Shown piece after piece: positions 35,290 to 43,334 of a stretch of 45,423 nt of DNA (the stretch's first letter is position 1; the number at the start of each line of letters is the position of its first letter). Under the pieces are notes generated by a model. It saw only the letters and a list, made by a program, of their open reading frames with translations, did no database searches and was not told the DNA's origin. Source of the stretch: JAYWGN01 sp043778255. Lineage in GTDB: Bacteria; Bacteroidota; Bacteroidia; Chitinophagales; Chitinophagaceae. The stretch spans positions 1 to 45,423 of the forward strand of contig JAYWGN010000010.1 in NCBI GenBank assembly GCA_043778255.1, written 5' to 3'. The position numbers were made by a program, and so were the translations under genes.

Positions 35290-37125
35290 ATGATACATTT
35301 CGATTTGCCAAAAGATAAATCATCTATTATTAAAGTAATAGGTGTTGGCGGTGGTGGCAGCAATGCTGTTAACCACATGTTCTCTCAAGGTATTGATGGT
35401 GTAAATTTTATAATTTGCAACACCGATGCACAGGCTATTGCACAAAGCAAAGTGCCTAACAAAGTGCAATTAGGGCCACACCTTACCCAAGGTTTGGGTG
35501 CTGGTGCCGACCCTTCAGTTGGTCGCCAAGCTACCGAAGAATCGTTAGAAGAAATAAAAAAAATACTTGAAGTAAATACTAAAATGGTATTTGTAACAGC
35601 TGGTATGGGTGGCGGTACAGGTACTGGTGGAGCACCAATTGTAAGCAAAATATGCAAGGAAATGGGCATACTTACTGTGGGTATTGTAACCACACCATTT
35701 GGCTACGAAGGCAAAAAAAGAATGCTGCAGGCCGAAGAAGGTATTAACCAATTAAAGGAACAAGTAGATACCTTGCTTATAATTAATAACGATAAATTAA
35801 GGCATCAGTTTGGCAACTTAAAAATGAGTGAAGCCTTTGCAAAAGCCGATAATATATTGGCTACTGCAACCAAATGTATAACTGATGTAATAGGTAGTAC
35901 TGGACAAATAAATGTGGATTTTGCCGATGTGTGTACCGTAATGCGTAACGGTGGTGTAGCCATATTAGGTAATGCAGCAATGGGTGGCGATAACCGAGCC
36001 CAAACTGCTATTGAGGATGCACTTAACTCGCCATTACTTAACGATAATGATATACGTGGTGCTAAGTGGATATTGGTAAATATTAACAGTAGCCGTGGCG
36101 AGTATGAGCATACTATGGATGAGGTAGATATTATACAAAACTACATAATGGAGCATGCAGGTGACGATACCGATGTTATACTAGGCTTAGGTTTTGATGA
36201 AAGCTTAGCCGATAAAATTTCTATAACATTGATTGCCACAGGGTTTGATCAAAAAAATCCATTTAAGCCAACGGCTGTAATAGAAACCGTACAACCAAAA
36301 GAAGAAAAAATAGTAATGACACTTGGAGTAGTAGGCGACGAAATAAAAATGGAAAATGGTTATGTACCTGCTGAACAACAAGTAACTATACCAACGCCTA
36401 TACAAGATGCTATGGCACCACAATTGGTAGAACCAATAAGTACAAGGCCAAGCATTATTACATTTGAACCTGTACAGGTAATGCCTACAATAGTGGCTGA
36501 GCCTACTACGGAACTGCCACAACATTATGTATTGCAAACTACTGAAACCGTTATTGATACTACATTTGTAAGCCCCGAGCCTGTTGTTGTAGCTACTACT
36601 AATTTTTTGGCGAAGCCAACAAATATATATGACCCTACTGTAATAGTGCCTGTGGCAAACACTATACAGCCCATTAGCACCAATACTGTAGAGCTTACTA
36701 TTGATCATAAATTGGTAACTAATAGTGAGGTAGCAGCTACTGAAAATTTAGAAATGGAGTTAGTAATAAAAGAAGAAATGCCAATTACTATAACTCCAGT
36801 ACAAGCTGAAATGAACTTGCAACCAGCTGCACCAATAAATGCATTTGAGCCACCAACGCCTTTGCCAGAGGAGGAAGACTCACTTAGTAAAGCTGCTGAG
36901 CGAACTAAAAAATTAAGAAACCTATCCTTTAATTTTAATGCAAATGATGCTGAAGAATTTGAAAATGAACCTGCTTATTTGCGTCGCAAAAATGAAATAC
37001 ACAATACATTAGCTAATGTAGAAAAATTTTATAGCAATTACACCGTTGGTGTAGATGATAATAATGTGGCCAAAATAAATGAAAATTCTAAAAACAGTTT
37101 TTTAGAAGGTGAAAAACCAGATTAA
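35290..37125 (+). CDS. ftsZ: Cell division protein FtsZ
   Basis: The 611-residue tubulin homologue forms the cytokinetic ring. The GTPase core shows IKVIGVGGGGSNAVNHM, the tubulin signature GGGTGTGGAP (107-116), TPFGYEGKKR and NNDKLR, with the T7 catalytic loop INVDFADVCTVM. The core ends near 325. A low-complexity linker of over 200 residues, rich in Pro, Thr, Val and Glu, joins it to a conserved C-terminus (AERTKKLRNLSFNF, then PAYLRRK at about 561-567). A short tail ends NSFLEGEKPD. The long linker is typical of Bacteroidota. It is the last gene of the cluster; a strong terminator follows 22 bp later. Confidence 0.98.
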   Translation: MIHFDLPKDKSSIIKVIGVGGGGSNAVNHMFSQGIDGVNFIICNTDAQAIAQSKVPNKVQLGPHLTQGLGAGADPSVGRQATEESLEEIKKILEVNTKMVFVTAGMGGGTGTGGAPIVSKICKEMGILTVGIVTTPFGYEGKKRMLQAEEGINQLKEQVDTLLIINNDKLRHQFGNLKMSEAFAKADNILATATKCITDVIGSTGQINVDFADVCTVMRNGGVAILGNAAMGGDNRAQTAIEDALNSPLLNDNDIRGAKWILVNINSSRGEYEHTMDEVDIIQNYIMEHAGDDTDVILGLGFDESLADKISITLIATGFDQKNPFKPTAVIETVQPKEEKIVMTLGVVGDEIKMENGYVPAEQQVTIPTPIQDAMAPQLVEPISTRPSIITFEPVQVMPTIVAEPTTELPQHYVLQTTETVIDTTFVSPEPVVVATTNFLAKPTNIYDPTVIVPVANTIQPISTNTVELTIDHKLVTNSEVAATENLEMELVIKEEMPITITPVQAEMNLQPAAPINAFEPPTPLPEEEDSLSKAAERTKKLRNLSFNFNANDAEEFENEPAYLRRKNEIHNTLANVEKFYSNYTVGVDDNNVAKINENSKNSFLEGEKPD

Positions 37126-37147
37126 TTTTTACTTAAATATTTAACCT

Positions 37148-37189
37148 AAAAAAAAGTTTCACTTTACTTGTAGAGTGAAACTTTTTTTT
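37148..37189 (+). terminator. Rho-independent terminator ending the dcw cluster
   Basis: A perfect stem GTTTCACT / AGTGAAAC with a 10-nt loop is flanked by a run of eight A and a run of eight T, which lengthen the stem to 16 bp. It lies 22 bp after the ftsZ stop. The symmetry would also allow termination from the opposite strand. Confidence 0.9.
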
Positions 37190-37224
37190 GTAAAAAATAT
37201 TGCTAAAATAAACGATGCTTAAAC

Positions 37225-37232
37225 TACCTTTG
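37225..37232 (+). promoter_or_regulatory. Candidate -7 promoter element TACCTTTG for metG
   Basis: An exact TAnnTTTG match with a TTG at 37200-37202 (the -33 region), between the ftsZ terminator and metG. It ends 6 nt before the metG ATG, implying a very short or absent leader. Confidence 0.5.
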
Positions 37233-37238
37233 TAGCTA

Positions 37239-39401
37239 ATGATTACACCAAAACGATATTTAATTACTAGTGCTTTACCTTATGCAAATGGACAGAAACA
37301 TTTGGGGCATTTGGCGGGTGCTTACTTACCAGCCGATATATATGTAAGGTACCTTAGGGCTAACCAACGAGATGTTGTGTTTGTGTGTGGTAGCGACGAA
37401 CACGGCACTGCCATACCTATACAAGCTACTAAAGAGGGTACTACACCACAAGCTATTATTGACAAATACCATACAATTGCTAAGCAAAATTTTGAAGATT
37501 TAAGTATTTCATTTGATATATACCACCGTACTAGTAGCCAACTGCACCACCAAACTGCACAGGAATTTTTTACACAATTATATGAGCAAAATAAATTAGT
37601 ACAAAAAGAAACCGAACAGTTTTTTGACGAAGCCGCTAATACATTTTTGGCCGATAGGTATATACAAGGTACTTGCCCTAATTGTAACTATAATGCTGCT
37701 TATGGCGACCAGTGCGAAAAGTGTGGTAAAAGCCTAAGCCCCGAAGAATTAATAAATCCTGTAAGTACATTAAGCGGCAATGCACCTATTAAAAAATTGA
37801 CAACACATTGGTACTTGCCACTAAATGAGCATGAAGCTTTTTTGAGTAAATGGATATTAGATGACCATAAAACAGATTGGAAAGTAAATGTAGTAGGGCA
37901 GTGCAAAAGCTGGATAGATGGCGGTTTGCAGCCACGTGCCGTAACCCGTGATTTGGATTGGGGTGTAAAAGTACCCGTACCTAATGCCGATGGTAAAGTA
38001 TTGTATGTATGGTTTGATGCACCAATTGGTTATATAAGTGCAACCAAACAATGGGCTTTAGAAAATAACAAAAATTGGGAGCCATATTGGAAAAGTGACG
38101 ACACCAAATTGGTACACTTTATTGGTAAAGATAATATTGTGTTTCATTGCATTATATTTCCTGTAATGTTACAATTGGGTGGTTATATATTGCCTACACA
38201 AGTGCCTGCAAATGAATTTATGAATTTGGAAGGTGATAAAATGAGCACAAGCCGTGGTTGGAAAATTGATATGCAGGATTATATAAATGACTTTGTAAAT
38301 AAAGAAAACGGTGGCCCACAAGCCGTAGATATGTTGCGGTATTACCTAACCCAAATAGCCCCCGAAACAAAAGATAGTGAGTTTACTTGGAAAGGCTTTC
38401 AAGATGCCGTAAATAGTGAGTTAGTAGCCGTATTTGCCAATTTTGTAAACCGTGCTTTAGTGCTTATGCACAAACTTTGCAATGGTAAAGTGCCACCTTT
38501 GCATAAGCAAATATTGGATGAAAAAGATACTGCCTTAATTAATGATATTGCCTCAACTACCAACCTTGTAACACAATTATTAGAAGATTACAAAGCCCGT
38601 GATGCTATGTATGCCGTGGTTGATTTGGCTCGTAAGGCCAATAAATATATGCAAGAAAAAGAGCCTTGGATAGTGGTAAAACGCCTACTGGAGCAGCCTA
38701 ACGACCAACAGTTAATTGATAATTGCTTACATATATGCTTGCAACTCACTGCAAATTTGAGTATTTTAATTCAACCATTTTTGCCTAACACGGCTACCAA
38801 AATTTGTACTTTATTAAAGGTTACACCTAAAATGTTGGAGTGGAAAAATGCAGGTAGTATTAATTTGTTAAGCGTTGGCTACAGTTTACGGGCTCCCGAA
38901 TTATTGTTTAGAAAAATTGACGATAGTGAAGTTGTAGAGCAAGTAGAAAAGTTAAAAAATATTGCTAATGCAGCTACTATAGTTAGCAAGGCTAATACCG
39001 AAAATATAATTACTACTAGTACAAATACTACACCTAACCGTAATGTTGATGATGCTAATACCTCACCAATTGAAAGTATAATTGAGTTCCCCGATTTTGC
39101 AAAAGTTGTATTAAAAGTAGGCACTATTACAGCTGCTACTAAAGTAGCAAAAGCCGATAAATTATTACAACTGCAAGTTGACCTTGGCAGTGAAGTACGT
39201 ACTATAGTTAGTGGTATTGCTTTACACTTTGAGCCTACTGCAATAGTAGGGCAGCAAGTGGTAGTGGTAGCCAACTTAGCACCACGCAAAATGCGAGGTA
39301 TTGAAAGTAACGGAATGATATTAATGGCCGAAGATGCAAATGGCACATTGTATTTTGTACAACCCTCAAGTGTAATTGGTGCAGGTAGCAAAGTTTCGTA
39401 A
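37239..39401 (+). CDS. metG: Methionyl-tRNA synthetase with C-terminal tRNA-binding domain
   Basis: The 720-residue class I synthetase charges tRNA-Met. It has the HIGH motif as HLGH (21-24), zinc-binding cysteines CPNC (146-149) and CEKC (159-162), KMSTS (334-338), an alpha-helical anticodon-binding domain to about 560, and a C-terminal EMAP/Trbp111-like OB domain (about 612-720; FAKVVLKVGTITAATKVAKA, VSGIALHF, NLAPRKMRGIESNGMILMAE) that dimerises and helps bind tRNA. The Ser/Thr/Asn-rich stretch near 590-610 is a linker. It is monocistronic, with its own promoter candidate just upstream. Confidence 0.97.
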   Translation: MITPKRYLITSALPYANGQKHLGHLAGAYLPADIYVRYLRANQRDVVFVCGSDEHGTAIPIQATKEGTTPQAIIDKYHTIAKQNFEDLSISFDIYHRTSSQLHHQTAQEFFTQLYEQNKLVQKETEQFFDEAANTFLADRYIQGTCPNCNYNAAYGDQCEKCGKSLSPEELINPVSTLSGNAPIKKLTTHWYLPLNEHEAFLSKWILDDHKTDWKVNVVGQCKSWIDGGLQPRAVTRDLDWGVKVPVPNADGKVLYVWFDAPIGYISATKQWALENNKNWEPYWKSDDTKLVHFIGKDNIVFHCIIFPVMLQLGGYILPTQVPANEFMNLEGDKMSTSRGWKIDMQDYINDFVNKENGGPQAVDMLRYYLTQIAPETKDSEFTWKGFQDAVNSELVAVFANFVNRALVLMHKLCNGKVPPLHKQILDEKDTALINDIASTTNLVTQLLEDYKARDAMYAVVDLARKANKYMQEKEPWIVVKRLLEQPNDQQLIDNCLHICLQLTANLSILIQPFLPNTATKICTLLKVTPKMLEWKNAGSINLLSVGYSLRAPELLFRKIDDSEVVEQVEKLKNIANAATIVSKANTENIITTSTNTTPNRNVDDANTSPIESIIEFPDFAKVVLKVGTITAATKVAKADKLLQLQVDLGSEVRTIVSGIALHFEPTAIVGQQVVVVANLAPRKMRGIESNGMILMAEDANGTLYFVQPSSVIGAGSKVS

Positions 39402-39525
39402 CTTGGTGTTGTGTTTGTAAAAGCATTGTAACGGCTTCTTTTTATTTTCTTAATTAGCATTAAAAAATAACCAGCATAATTTGAGGCTACTTTTTATTTG
39501 CAGTATAACAAATTAAATATTACTA

Positions 39526-40761
39526 TTGAACCTAGCAGCATTTATAGCAAACCGTGTAGTACGTAATAAGCAGCACACATTTAGCAGCTTTATAACTAAG
39601 CTAAGTATTACTGCCACTGCATTAAGCGTAGCTACTATGGTTATAGCTTTAGCCATTTTATATGGGTTTCAAACTACAGTTGCTAACAAGGTTTTTAGCT
39701 TTTGGGGTCATATAAGGGTAAAGGCTTATGAGCCAGCAAAAGCTACCATAGCTGAGGAAACTTACATAACAAAAAATGATACTGTAGTACAACTAATAGC
39801 CCAAAACCCTAACGTAAAAAGTATAAATACCTTTGCCACCAAATCGGCTATACTTACTGCTAACACACAGTTAGAGGGTTTGCTAATGAAGGGTGTAGAG
39901 CGTAATTTTGATACCACTGCATTTGAACAATTTATTACCAAAGGCCGATGGATACAGTATAATGATAGCACTTATAGTAAAGAAATTATAATAAGCCAAT
40001 CCATAGCTAACCAACTACAAGTAAGTTGTAATAGTAAAATAAACATTTATTTTTTTGATGCCAATACACAAAAAACAAGAGCAAAAAATGTAATTGTTGT
40101 AGGCATATTTAATACTGATATTGAAGAGTACGATAAAACATTTTTTATAGGTGACCTCAACCTCATTCGTAACCTCAACTATTGGGATACTACACAAATA
40201 GGTGGTTACGAAATATATGTACACAACATTGCCACACTCGATGCTACTAGTATTGCCATTAACAATACACTTAATACCAATTGGCAATCCAAAACCATAA
40301 AGGAGGAGTACCCCAATATATTTGATTGGCTCAATTTGCTTAATACCAACAAGTATGTACTCCTTACTATTATGAGTTTGGTAGCAGCTATTAACCTTAT
40401 AACTTGCCTCATTATACTGGTGTTAGAACGTATTAAAATGATAGGCATTTTAAAAGCTCTAGGAACTAAGGCAAGTACTATTCGCAGTATTTTTATTTAC
40501 CAAACTATGTACATAGGGCTTATTGGCACAGGCTTTGGGGTTGCTATTGGGTATATGTTATGTGCCATACAGCAATATACAGGTGTACTCACCTTGCCCA
40601 ATTCCGATGCTTACAGTATTACCAAAGTACCTATACAAATACTATGGTGGCATATACCATTAGTAGCAGGTGGTACTTTGTTATTATGTGCTATTATATT
40701 GCTAATACCAGCCTTTATTATTAATAAAATAAAGCCCGTAGCAGCTATACAGTTTAAGTAA
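39526..40761 (+). CDS. ABC transporter permease of the LolC/LolE (FtsX-like) type
   Basis: The 411-residue inner-membrane protein has one N-terminal helix (about 29-50) and a large periplasmic domain (about 55-275). Three C-terminal helices (about 280-303, 322-348 and 376-402) have the FtsX-like LERIKMIGILKALGTKASTIRSIFIYQ coupling segment. LolC/LolE permeases extract lipoproteins from the inner membrane for transport to the outer membrane; the many lipoproteins in this window need such a system. No ATP-binding subunit is adjacent. The start is a TTG at 39526, since no ATG precedes the conserved N-terminus (NLAAFIANRVV). An ABC exporter of another substrate cannot be ruled out. Confidence 0.85.
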   Translation: MNLAAFIANRVVRNKQHTFSSFITKLSITATALSVATMVIALAILYGFQTTVANKVFSFWGHIRVKAYEPAKATIAEETYITKNDTVVQLIAQNPNVKSINTFATKSAILTANTQLEGLLMKGVERNFDTTAFEQFITKGRWIQYNDSTYSKEIIISQSIANQLQVSCNSKINIYFFDANTQKTRAKNVIVVGIFNTDIEEYDKTFFIGDLNLIRNLNYWDTTQIGGYEIYVHNIATLDATSIAINNTLNTNWQSKTIKEEYPNIFDWLNLLNTNKYVLLTIMSLVAAINLITCLIILVLERIKMIGILKALGTKASTIRSIFIYQTMYIGLIGTGFGVAIGYMLCAIQQYTGVLTLPNSDAYSITKVPIQILWWHIPLVAGGTLLLCAIILLIPAFIINKIKPVAAIQFK

Positions 40762-40777
40762 TATGTAGGGTTCTTTT

Positions 40778-40839
40778 ACAGAGTTTTAGTGTATGTAAAT
40801 TAAATTGCTTTACGTTATATACACTGCACTTAGCTCTGT
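40778..40839. other. Long inverted-repeat structure between convergent genes
   Basis: Nested arms pair: ACAGAG (40778-40783) with CTCTGT (40834-40839), AGTGTAT (40788-40794) with ATACACT (40819-40825), and GTAAA (40795-40799) with TTTAC (40809-40813). It sits in the 120-bp gap between the permease and the convergent SCO gene and may act as a bidirectional transcription end. It lacks a clear T run. Confidence 0.45.
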
Positions 40840-40881
40840 TAATAACTACCTTTCAATAGCAAGTAATTGCAAATTGTTTTT

Positions 40882-41532
40882 CTAATTTTCCTCTTTTTCT
40901 AAATTAGTTATGTCGCTAATTAAATTCTCCATTTCAACTTGCAAAGTACCGTTATAAATTCCTCTAATTCTTTTGGTTTTATCAACTAATATTAAATGTT
41001 CAGTATGTAAAAACTCGGAACTGTCTTTACTAAAACCAATATCTTCTTCTGCAAAATAAGACTGGCGAGCCAATTTATATATTACACCTTTATCGCCAGT
41101 TAAAAAATGCCAATTATTATTAAAAATGGTATAATTTTTTTTAAATTTATTCAACACACTTGGTTTATCTATCCAAGGAGTTACTGAGTATGAAAGCAAT
41201 ACAATATCATCATATTTTTTTAAACTATCCGATACAATTTTAAGATTTTTAGTCATTACTGGGCAAATACTCCCACAACTCGTAAAAATAAAATTAGCTA
41301 CATGTATTTTATTTTCAATTACTGATTGGGTTACAACAATACTATCTTGGTTAAGTAATGAAAAATTTGCAATAGTATGTATTATCTTATTTTTTACATC
41401 ATACTTATTTGTTAAAAAAAGAGGCGTAAAAGTTGGTTCATTATAGTAGGGCAAACTAATTTCTTTATTTTTAATGGTATTACACATTAAAACGGAACAA
41501 CTAATTAACATTAAAAATACTATCCGATACAT
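40882..41532 (-). CDS. SCO1/SenC-family thioredoxin-like protein, exported
   Basis: The 216-residue protein has an N-terminal hydrophobic segment with a possible lipobox (SVLMC). A thioredoxin fold follows with the SCO copper and redox motif CGSICP (CxxxC), the SYSVTPWIDKPSVLNKFKKNY segment, and a conserved His in HTEHLILVD. SCO proteins deliver copper to or reduce cytochrome c oxidase CuA, or act as periplasmic thiol-disulfide proteins. No oxidase gene is nearby. It is the last gene of a three-gene operon, and its start overlaps the end of the MORN-type gene by 32 bp. The gene is more AT-rich than most of the window. Confidence 0.85.
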   Translation of the reverse strand: MYRIVFLMLISCSVLMCNTIKNKEISLPYYNEPTFTPLFLTNKYDVKNKIIHTIANFSLLNQDSIVVTQSVIENKIHVANFIFTSCGSICPVMTKNLKIVSDSLKKYDDIVLLSYSVTPWIDKPSVLNKFKKNYTIFNNNWHFLTGDKGVIYKLARQSYFAEEDIGFSKDSSEFLHTEHLILVDKTKRIRGIYNGTLQVEMENLISDITNLEKEEN

Positions 41533-42097
41533 TTTTACAATTTTTAGTTCCTAACAATCCAAATCGTTTGCCATTAAGCATTACGTAATTGGCTCTAATT
41601 TTTCCATTATCGTACCACATTTTTTGAATACCTTCCTCTTGCCCATTTTTAAATGTGGCTAAGTGTATCAACTTTCCATCTATATTCCATTCTTTTAATT
41701 CTCCTTCATATTTATCATTATTTGCATTAAAAACAAATTTCATTTTACCATTTTCAAAGTAAGCAGTTTGACTTCCATTTTTTTGCCCATCTTTATATAT
41801 TCTAAACTCCATAAGTTGCCTATTGTAGTACCATTTTTTAGATACTCCATCTAGTAATCCATTTACATAACTTTCAGTACATAATGTATCATTACTTTTC
41901 ATATCTAAGGAAAATATAACACCATTTAATTTCTTTTCTTTATATAAAATGGTATCATTTTTAACAGTCAAACCCTTTGTATGCTTATCTAGTAAGTAAT
42001 ATTGCTGAGGCATTGTATGTTTACCATTAGTAATAGCTTTTTTTTTATAACACGAAAAAGCAAACACAGTAAGTATAAAAAAGCAAAATATTTTCAT
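41501..42097 (-). CDS. MORN/YwqK-type repeat lipoprotein
   Basis: The 198-residue protein has a lipoprotein signal (lipobox AFSC, Cys16) and a series of MORN-variant repeats: YVNGLLDGVSKKWYYNRQLM, YKDGQKNGSQTAYFENGKMK, EGELKEWNIDGKLI, FKNGQEEGIQKMWYDNGKIR. It ends FGLLGTKNC. Databases often name this class toxin-antitoxin system YwqK family antitoxin, but nothing here suggests a toxin partner. The repeats form a beta-strand ladder probably used for binding. It lies between a YHYH lipoprotein and an SCO protein, abutting the former exactly (42098/42097) and overlapping the latter. Function unknown. Confidence 0.8.
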   Translation of the reverse strand: MKIFCFFILTVFAFSCYKKKAITNGKHTMPQQYYLLDKHTKGLTVKNDTILYKEKKLNGVIFSLDMKSNDTLCTESYVNGLLDGVSKKWYYNRQLMEFRIYKDGQKNGSQTAYFENGKMKFVFNANNDKYEGELKEWNIDGKLIHLATFKNGQEEGIQKMWYDNGKIRANYVMLNGKRFGLLGTKNCKNVSDSIFNVN

Positions 42098-42859
42098 TTA
42101 TTGAGTTACAGTTCCAGGTGTGCCATAATATCCATTACCATTCATATAAGGTGCATCACTAGTAAAATGATAATGATAAATTCCATTAGGAAAATCAATA
42201 GTGTTATGAATATGCCCATGGTAAACATCTAATCCACTACTTACCACTGTAGTATTGTTTTCCTCTTGTGGACCATATACAGGGAATCCATCTAACAAAA
42301 AGCCCATTAATCCTGATTTTGTAAATTTTACAGTTGTTAAGTAAAGTGGTTCCACATGATAGTGATATTGTGATGTAGCGGTAGGGTGTCCGTAGTATTT
42401 GTCAAAGCTATTTATCTCTGATGTTAATGGTTGGTTACTTGGACCAGCATATTGGTTGTATAATGCTACACCGTTTAAAGCTACACCAATTGGCCCTAGT
42501 GGTGTTGCAGCATGGTTTGTAGCAACCGTAGGATTTAAAGGAATTTTAAAGGTTAAAGTTTGACTGGCAATTTTATTCGGATTTTGTGTAAAGTTACCAC
42601 CACCAAATGTTGTTCCACTGTATGCTTCATACATAGCATTTGCCATTGGGTAATAAGCACTTTTATAATCTGGCATGCCGTTTGTTTTTATAGTTATAAA
42701 TGTTCCATCACTTGTTATAGTCGATGTTGTACCATAAATTTTTGAGTAAACAGCTGGTACTGTATTTGATGTAGGGGTTATCACTATTTCATCTTTTTTC
42801 TTTGAACAACTTGCAATAATAATTGCTACAATAATGAAAGAGTTGATTTTTTTGTACAT
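42098..42859 (-). CDS. YHYH domain lipoprotein
   Basis: The 253-residue protein has a lipobox (IIASC, Cys18) followed by KKKDE. It carries the YHYH-protein domain with two YHYH motifs (SQYHYHVEP and GIYHYHFTSDAPYMNG), NAMYEAYSGTTFGGGNFTQ, PIGVALNGVALYNQYAG, LLDGFPVYGPQEEN and DVYHGHIHNTIDFPNGIYHYHF. The histidine clusters could bind a metal, perhaps copper given the SCO gene in the same operon, but this is inference. It is the first gene of the operon and ends one base before the MORN-type gene begins. Confidence 0.85.
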   Translation of the reverse strand: MYKKINSFIIVAIIIASCSKKKDEIVITPTSNTVPAVYSKIYGTTSTITSDGTFITIKTNGMPDYKSAYYPMANAMYEAYSGTTFGGGNFTQNPNKIASQTLTFKIPLNPTVATNHAATPLGPIGVALNGVALYNQYAGPSNQPLTSEINSFDKYYGHPTATSQYHYHVEPLYLTTVKFTKSGLMGFLLDGFPVYGPQEENNTTVVSSGLDVYHGHIHNTIDFPNGIYHYHFTSDAPYMNGNGYYGTPGTVTQ

Positions 42860-42921
42860 AAATTATGTTTTGTTTTTACTTTGACAAAGCAAGTTGCAAT
42901 TAGTTTAATAAAAAAAATTAA

Positions 42922-43020
42922 TTATTTCAATTTCATTTGTGCGTAATAAGGATGGTCAGGGTTTACTATAAGTTCTTTTGTCTCGGCGGGGTTTCGTTTC
43001 GTGCCTAACCATGCCGTAAA
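42922..43020 (-). other. Possible gene remnant or short unknown coding piece
   Basis: On the minus strand the frame ending at 42922 reads FTAWLGTKRNPAETKELIVN followed by PDHPYYAQMKLK. Its composition looks coding and GC-richer than the AT-rich flank. The preceding 40 codons of the same frame (to 43143) are low-complexity and unconvincing, so this may be the tail of a lost gene or part of a dispersed repeat. Not recognised. The rest of the 470-bp gap (42860-43329) holds the hairpin at 43151-43199 and the 32-bp repeats. Confidence 0.3.
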
Positions 43021-43150
43021 GTAATGCAAAAAGTAAAAAAGGTTGGTAAGTGTATCAAGTATAATTATAAAAAGTTCTTTGTAATAATAAAAATGAAAAA
43101 TAAAAATAGTATTAATTTGGTTGTTGATTTTTGTTATTTGCACTAACGTT

Positions 43151-43199
43151 GGGGTTTCGGCAAAGCCTGTACCGCCTTATGCGGTAAACCGAAGACCCC
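43151..43199. other. GC-rich nested hairpin
   Basis: The outer arms GGGGTTTCGG (43151-43160) and CCGAAGACCCC (43189-43199) pair with one bulge. The inner arms TACCGC (43170-43175) and GCGGTA (43181-43186) enclose a 5-nt loop. In this AT-rich DNA it is a striking structured island with no T run, so not a standard terminator. It could be a dispersed repeat element or a small structured RNA. Confidence 0.55.
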
Positions 43200-43238
43200 A
43201 AGGGGCTATAAAGTACTTAATAAACTCTTATTTTTACA

Positions 43239-43334
43239 ACTATACTTCAAAAATATATACTTTTTATATAACTATACTTCAAAAATTAATACTTATTTTT
43301 GTACTATACTTTAATTAATAATACTTTTTATGTA
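43239..43334 (+). repeat. Three 32-bp tandem repeats running into the ATPase start codon
   Basis: Units at 43239-43270, 43271-43302 and 43303-43334 each begin ACTATACTT; the first two share ACTATACTTCAAAAAT. Each unit holds two ATACTT boxes, giving six boxes with alternating 15- and 17-bp steps (starts 43242, 43257, 43274, 43289, 43306, 43321). The third unit overlaps the ATG at 43330. The layout looks like a multi-site operator or iteron array on one DNA face. Confidence 0.8.

Noticed and set aside
38879..39460. 193-codon minus-strand frame at the metG end
   Set aside because: Antisense to the tRNA-binding domain of metG; composition of a shadow frame.
41501..42097. Considered as an antitoxin of a toxin-antitoxin pair (YwqK naming)
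   Set aside because: It is a lipoprotein with MORN-type repeats between two other exported proteins; no toxin-like gene is adjacent.
43121..43318. 65-codon plus-strand frame before the ATPase
   Set aside because: It runs through the GC-rich hairpin and into the AT-rich repeats with no coding character.
43239..43334. Considered as a CRISPR array because of the 32-bp period
   Set aside because: The whole 32 bp is repeated without unique spacers, no cas genes are nearby, and the last unit overlaps a start codon.
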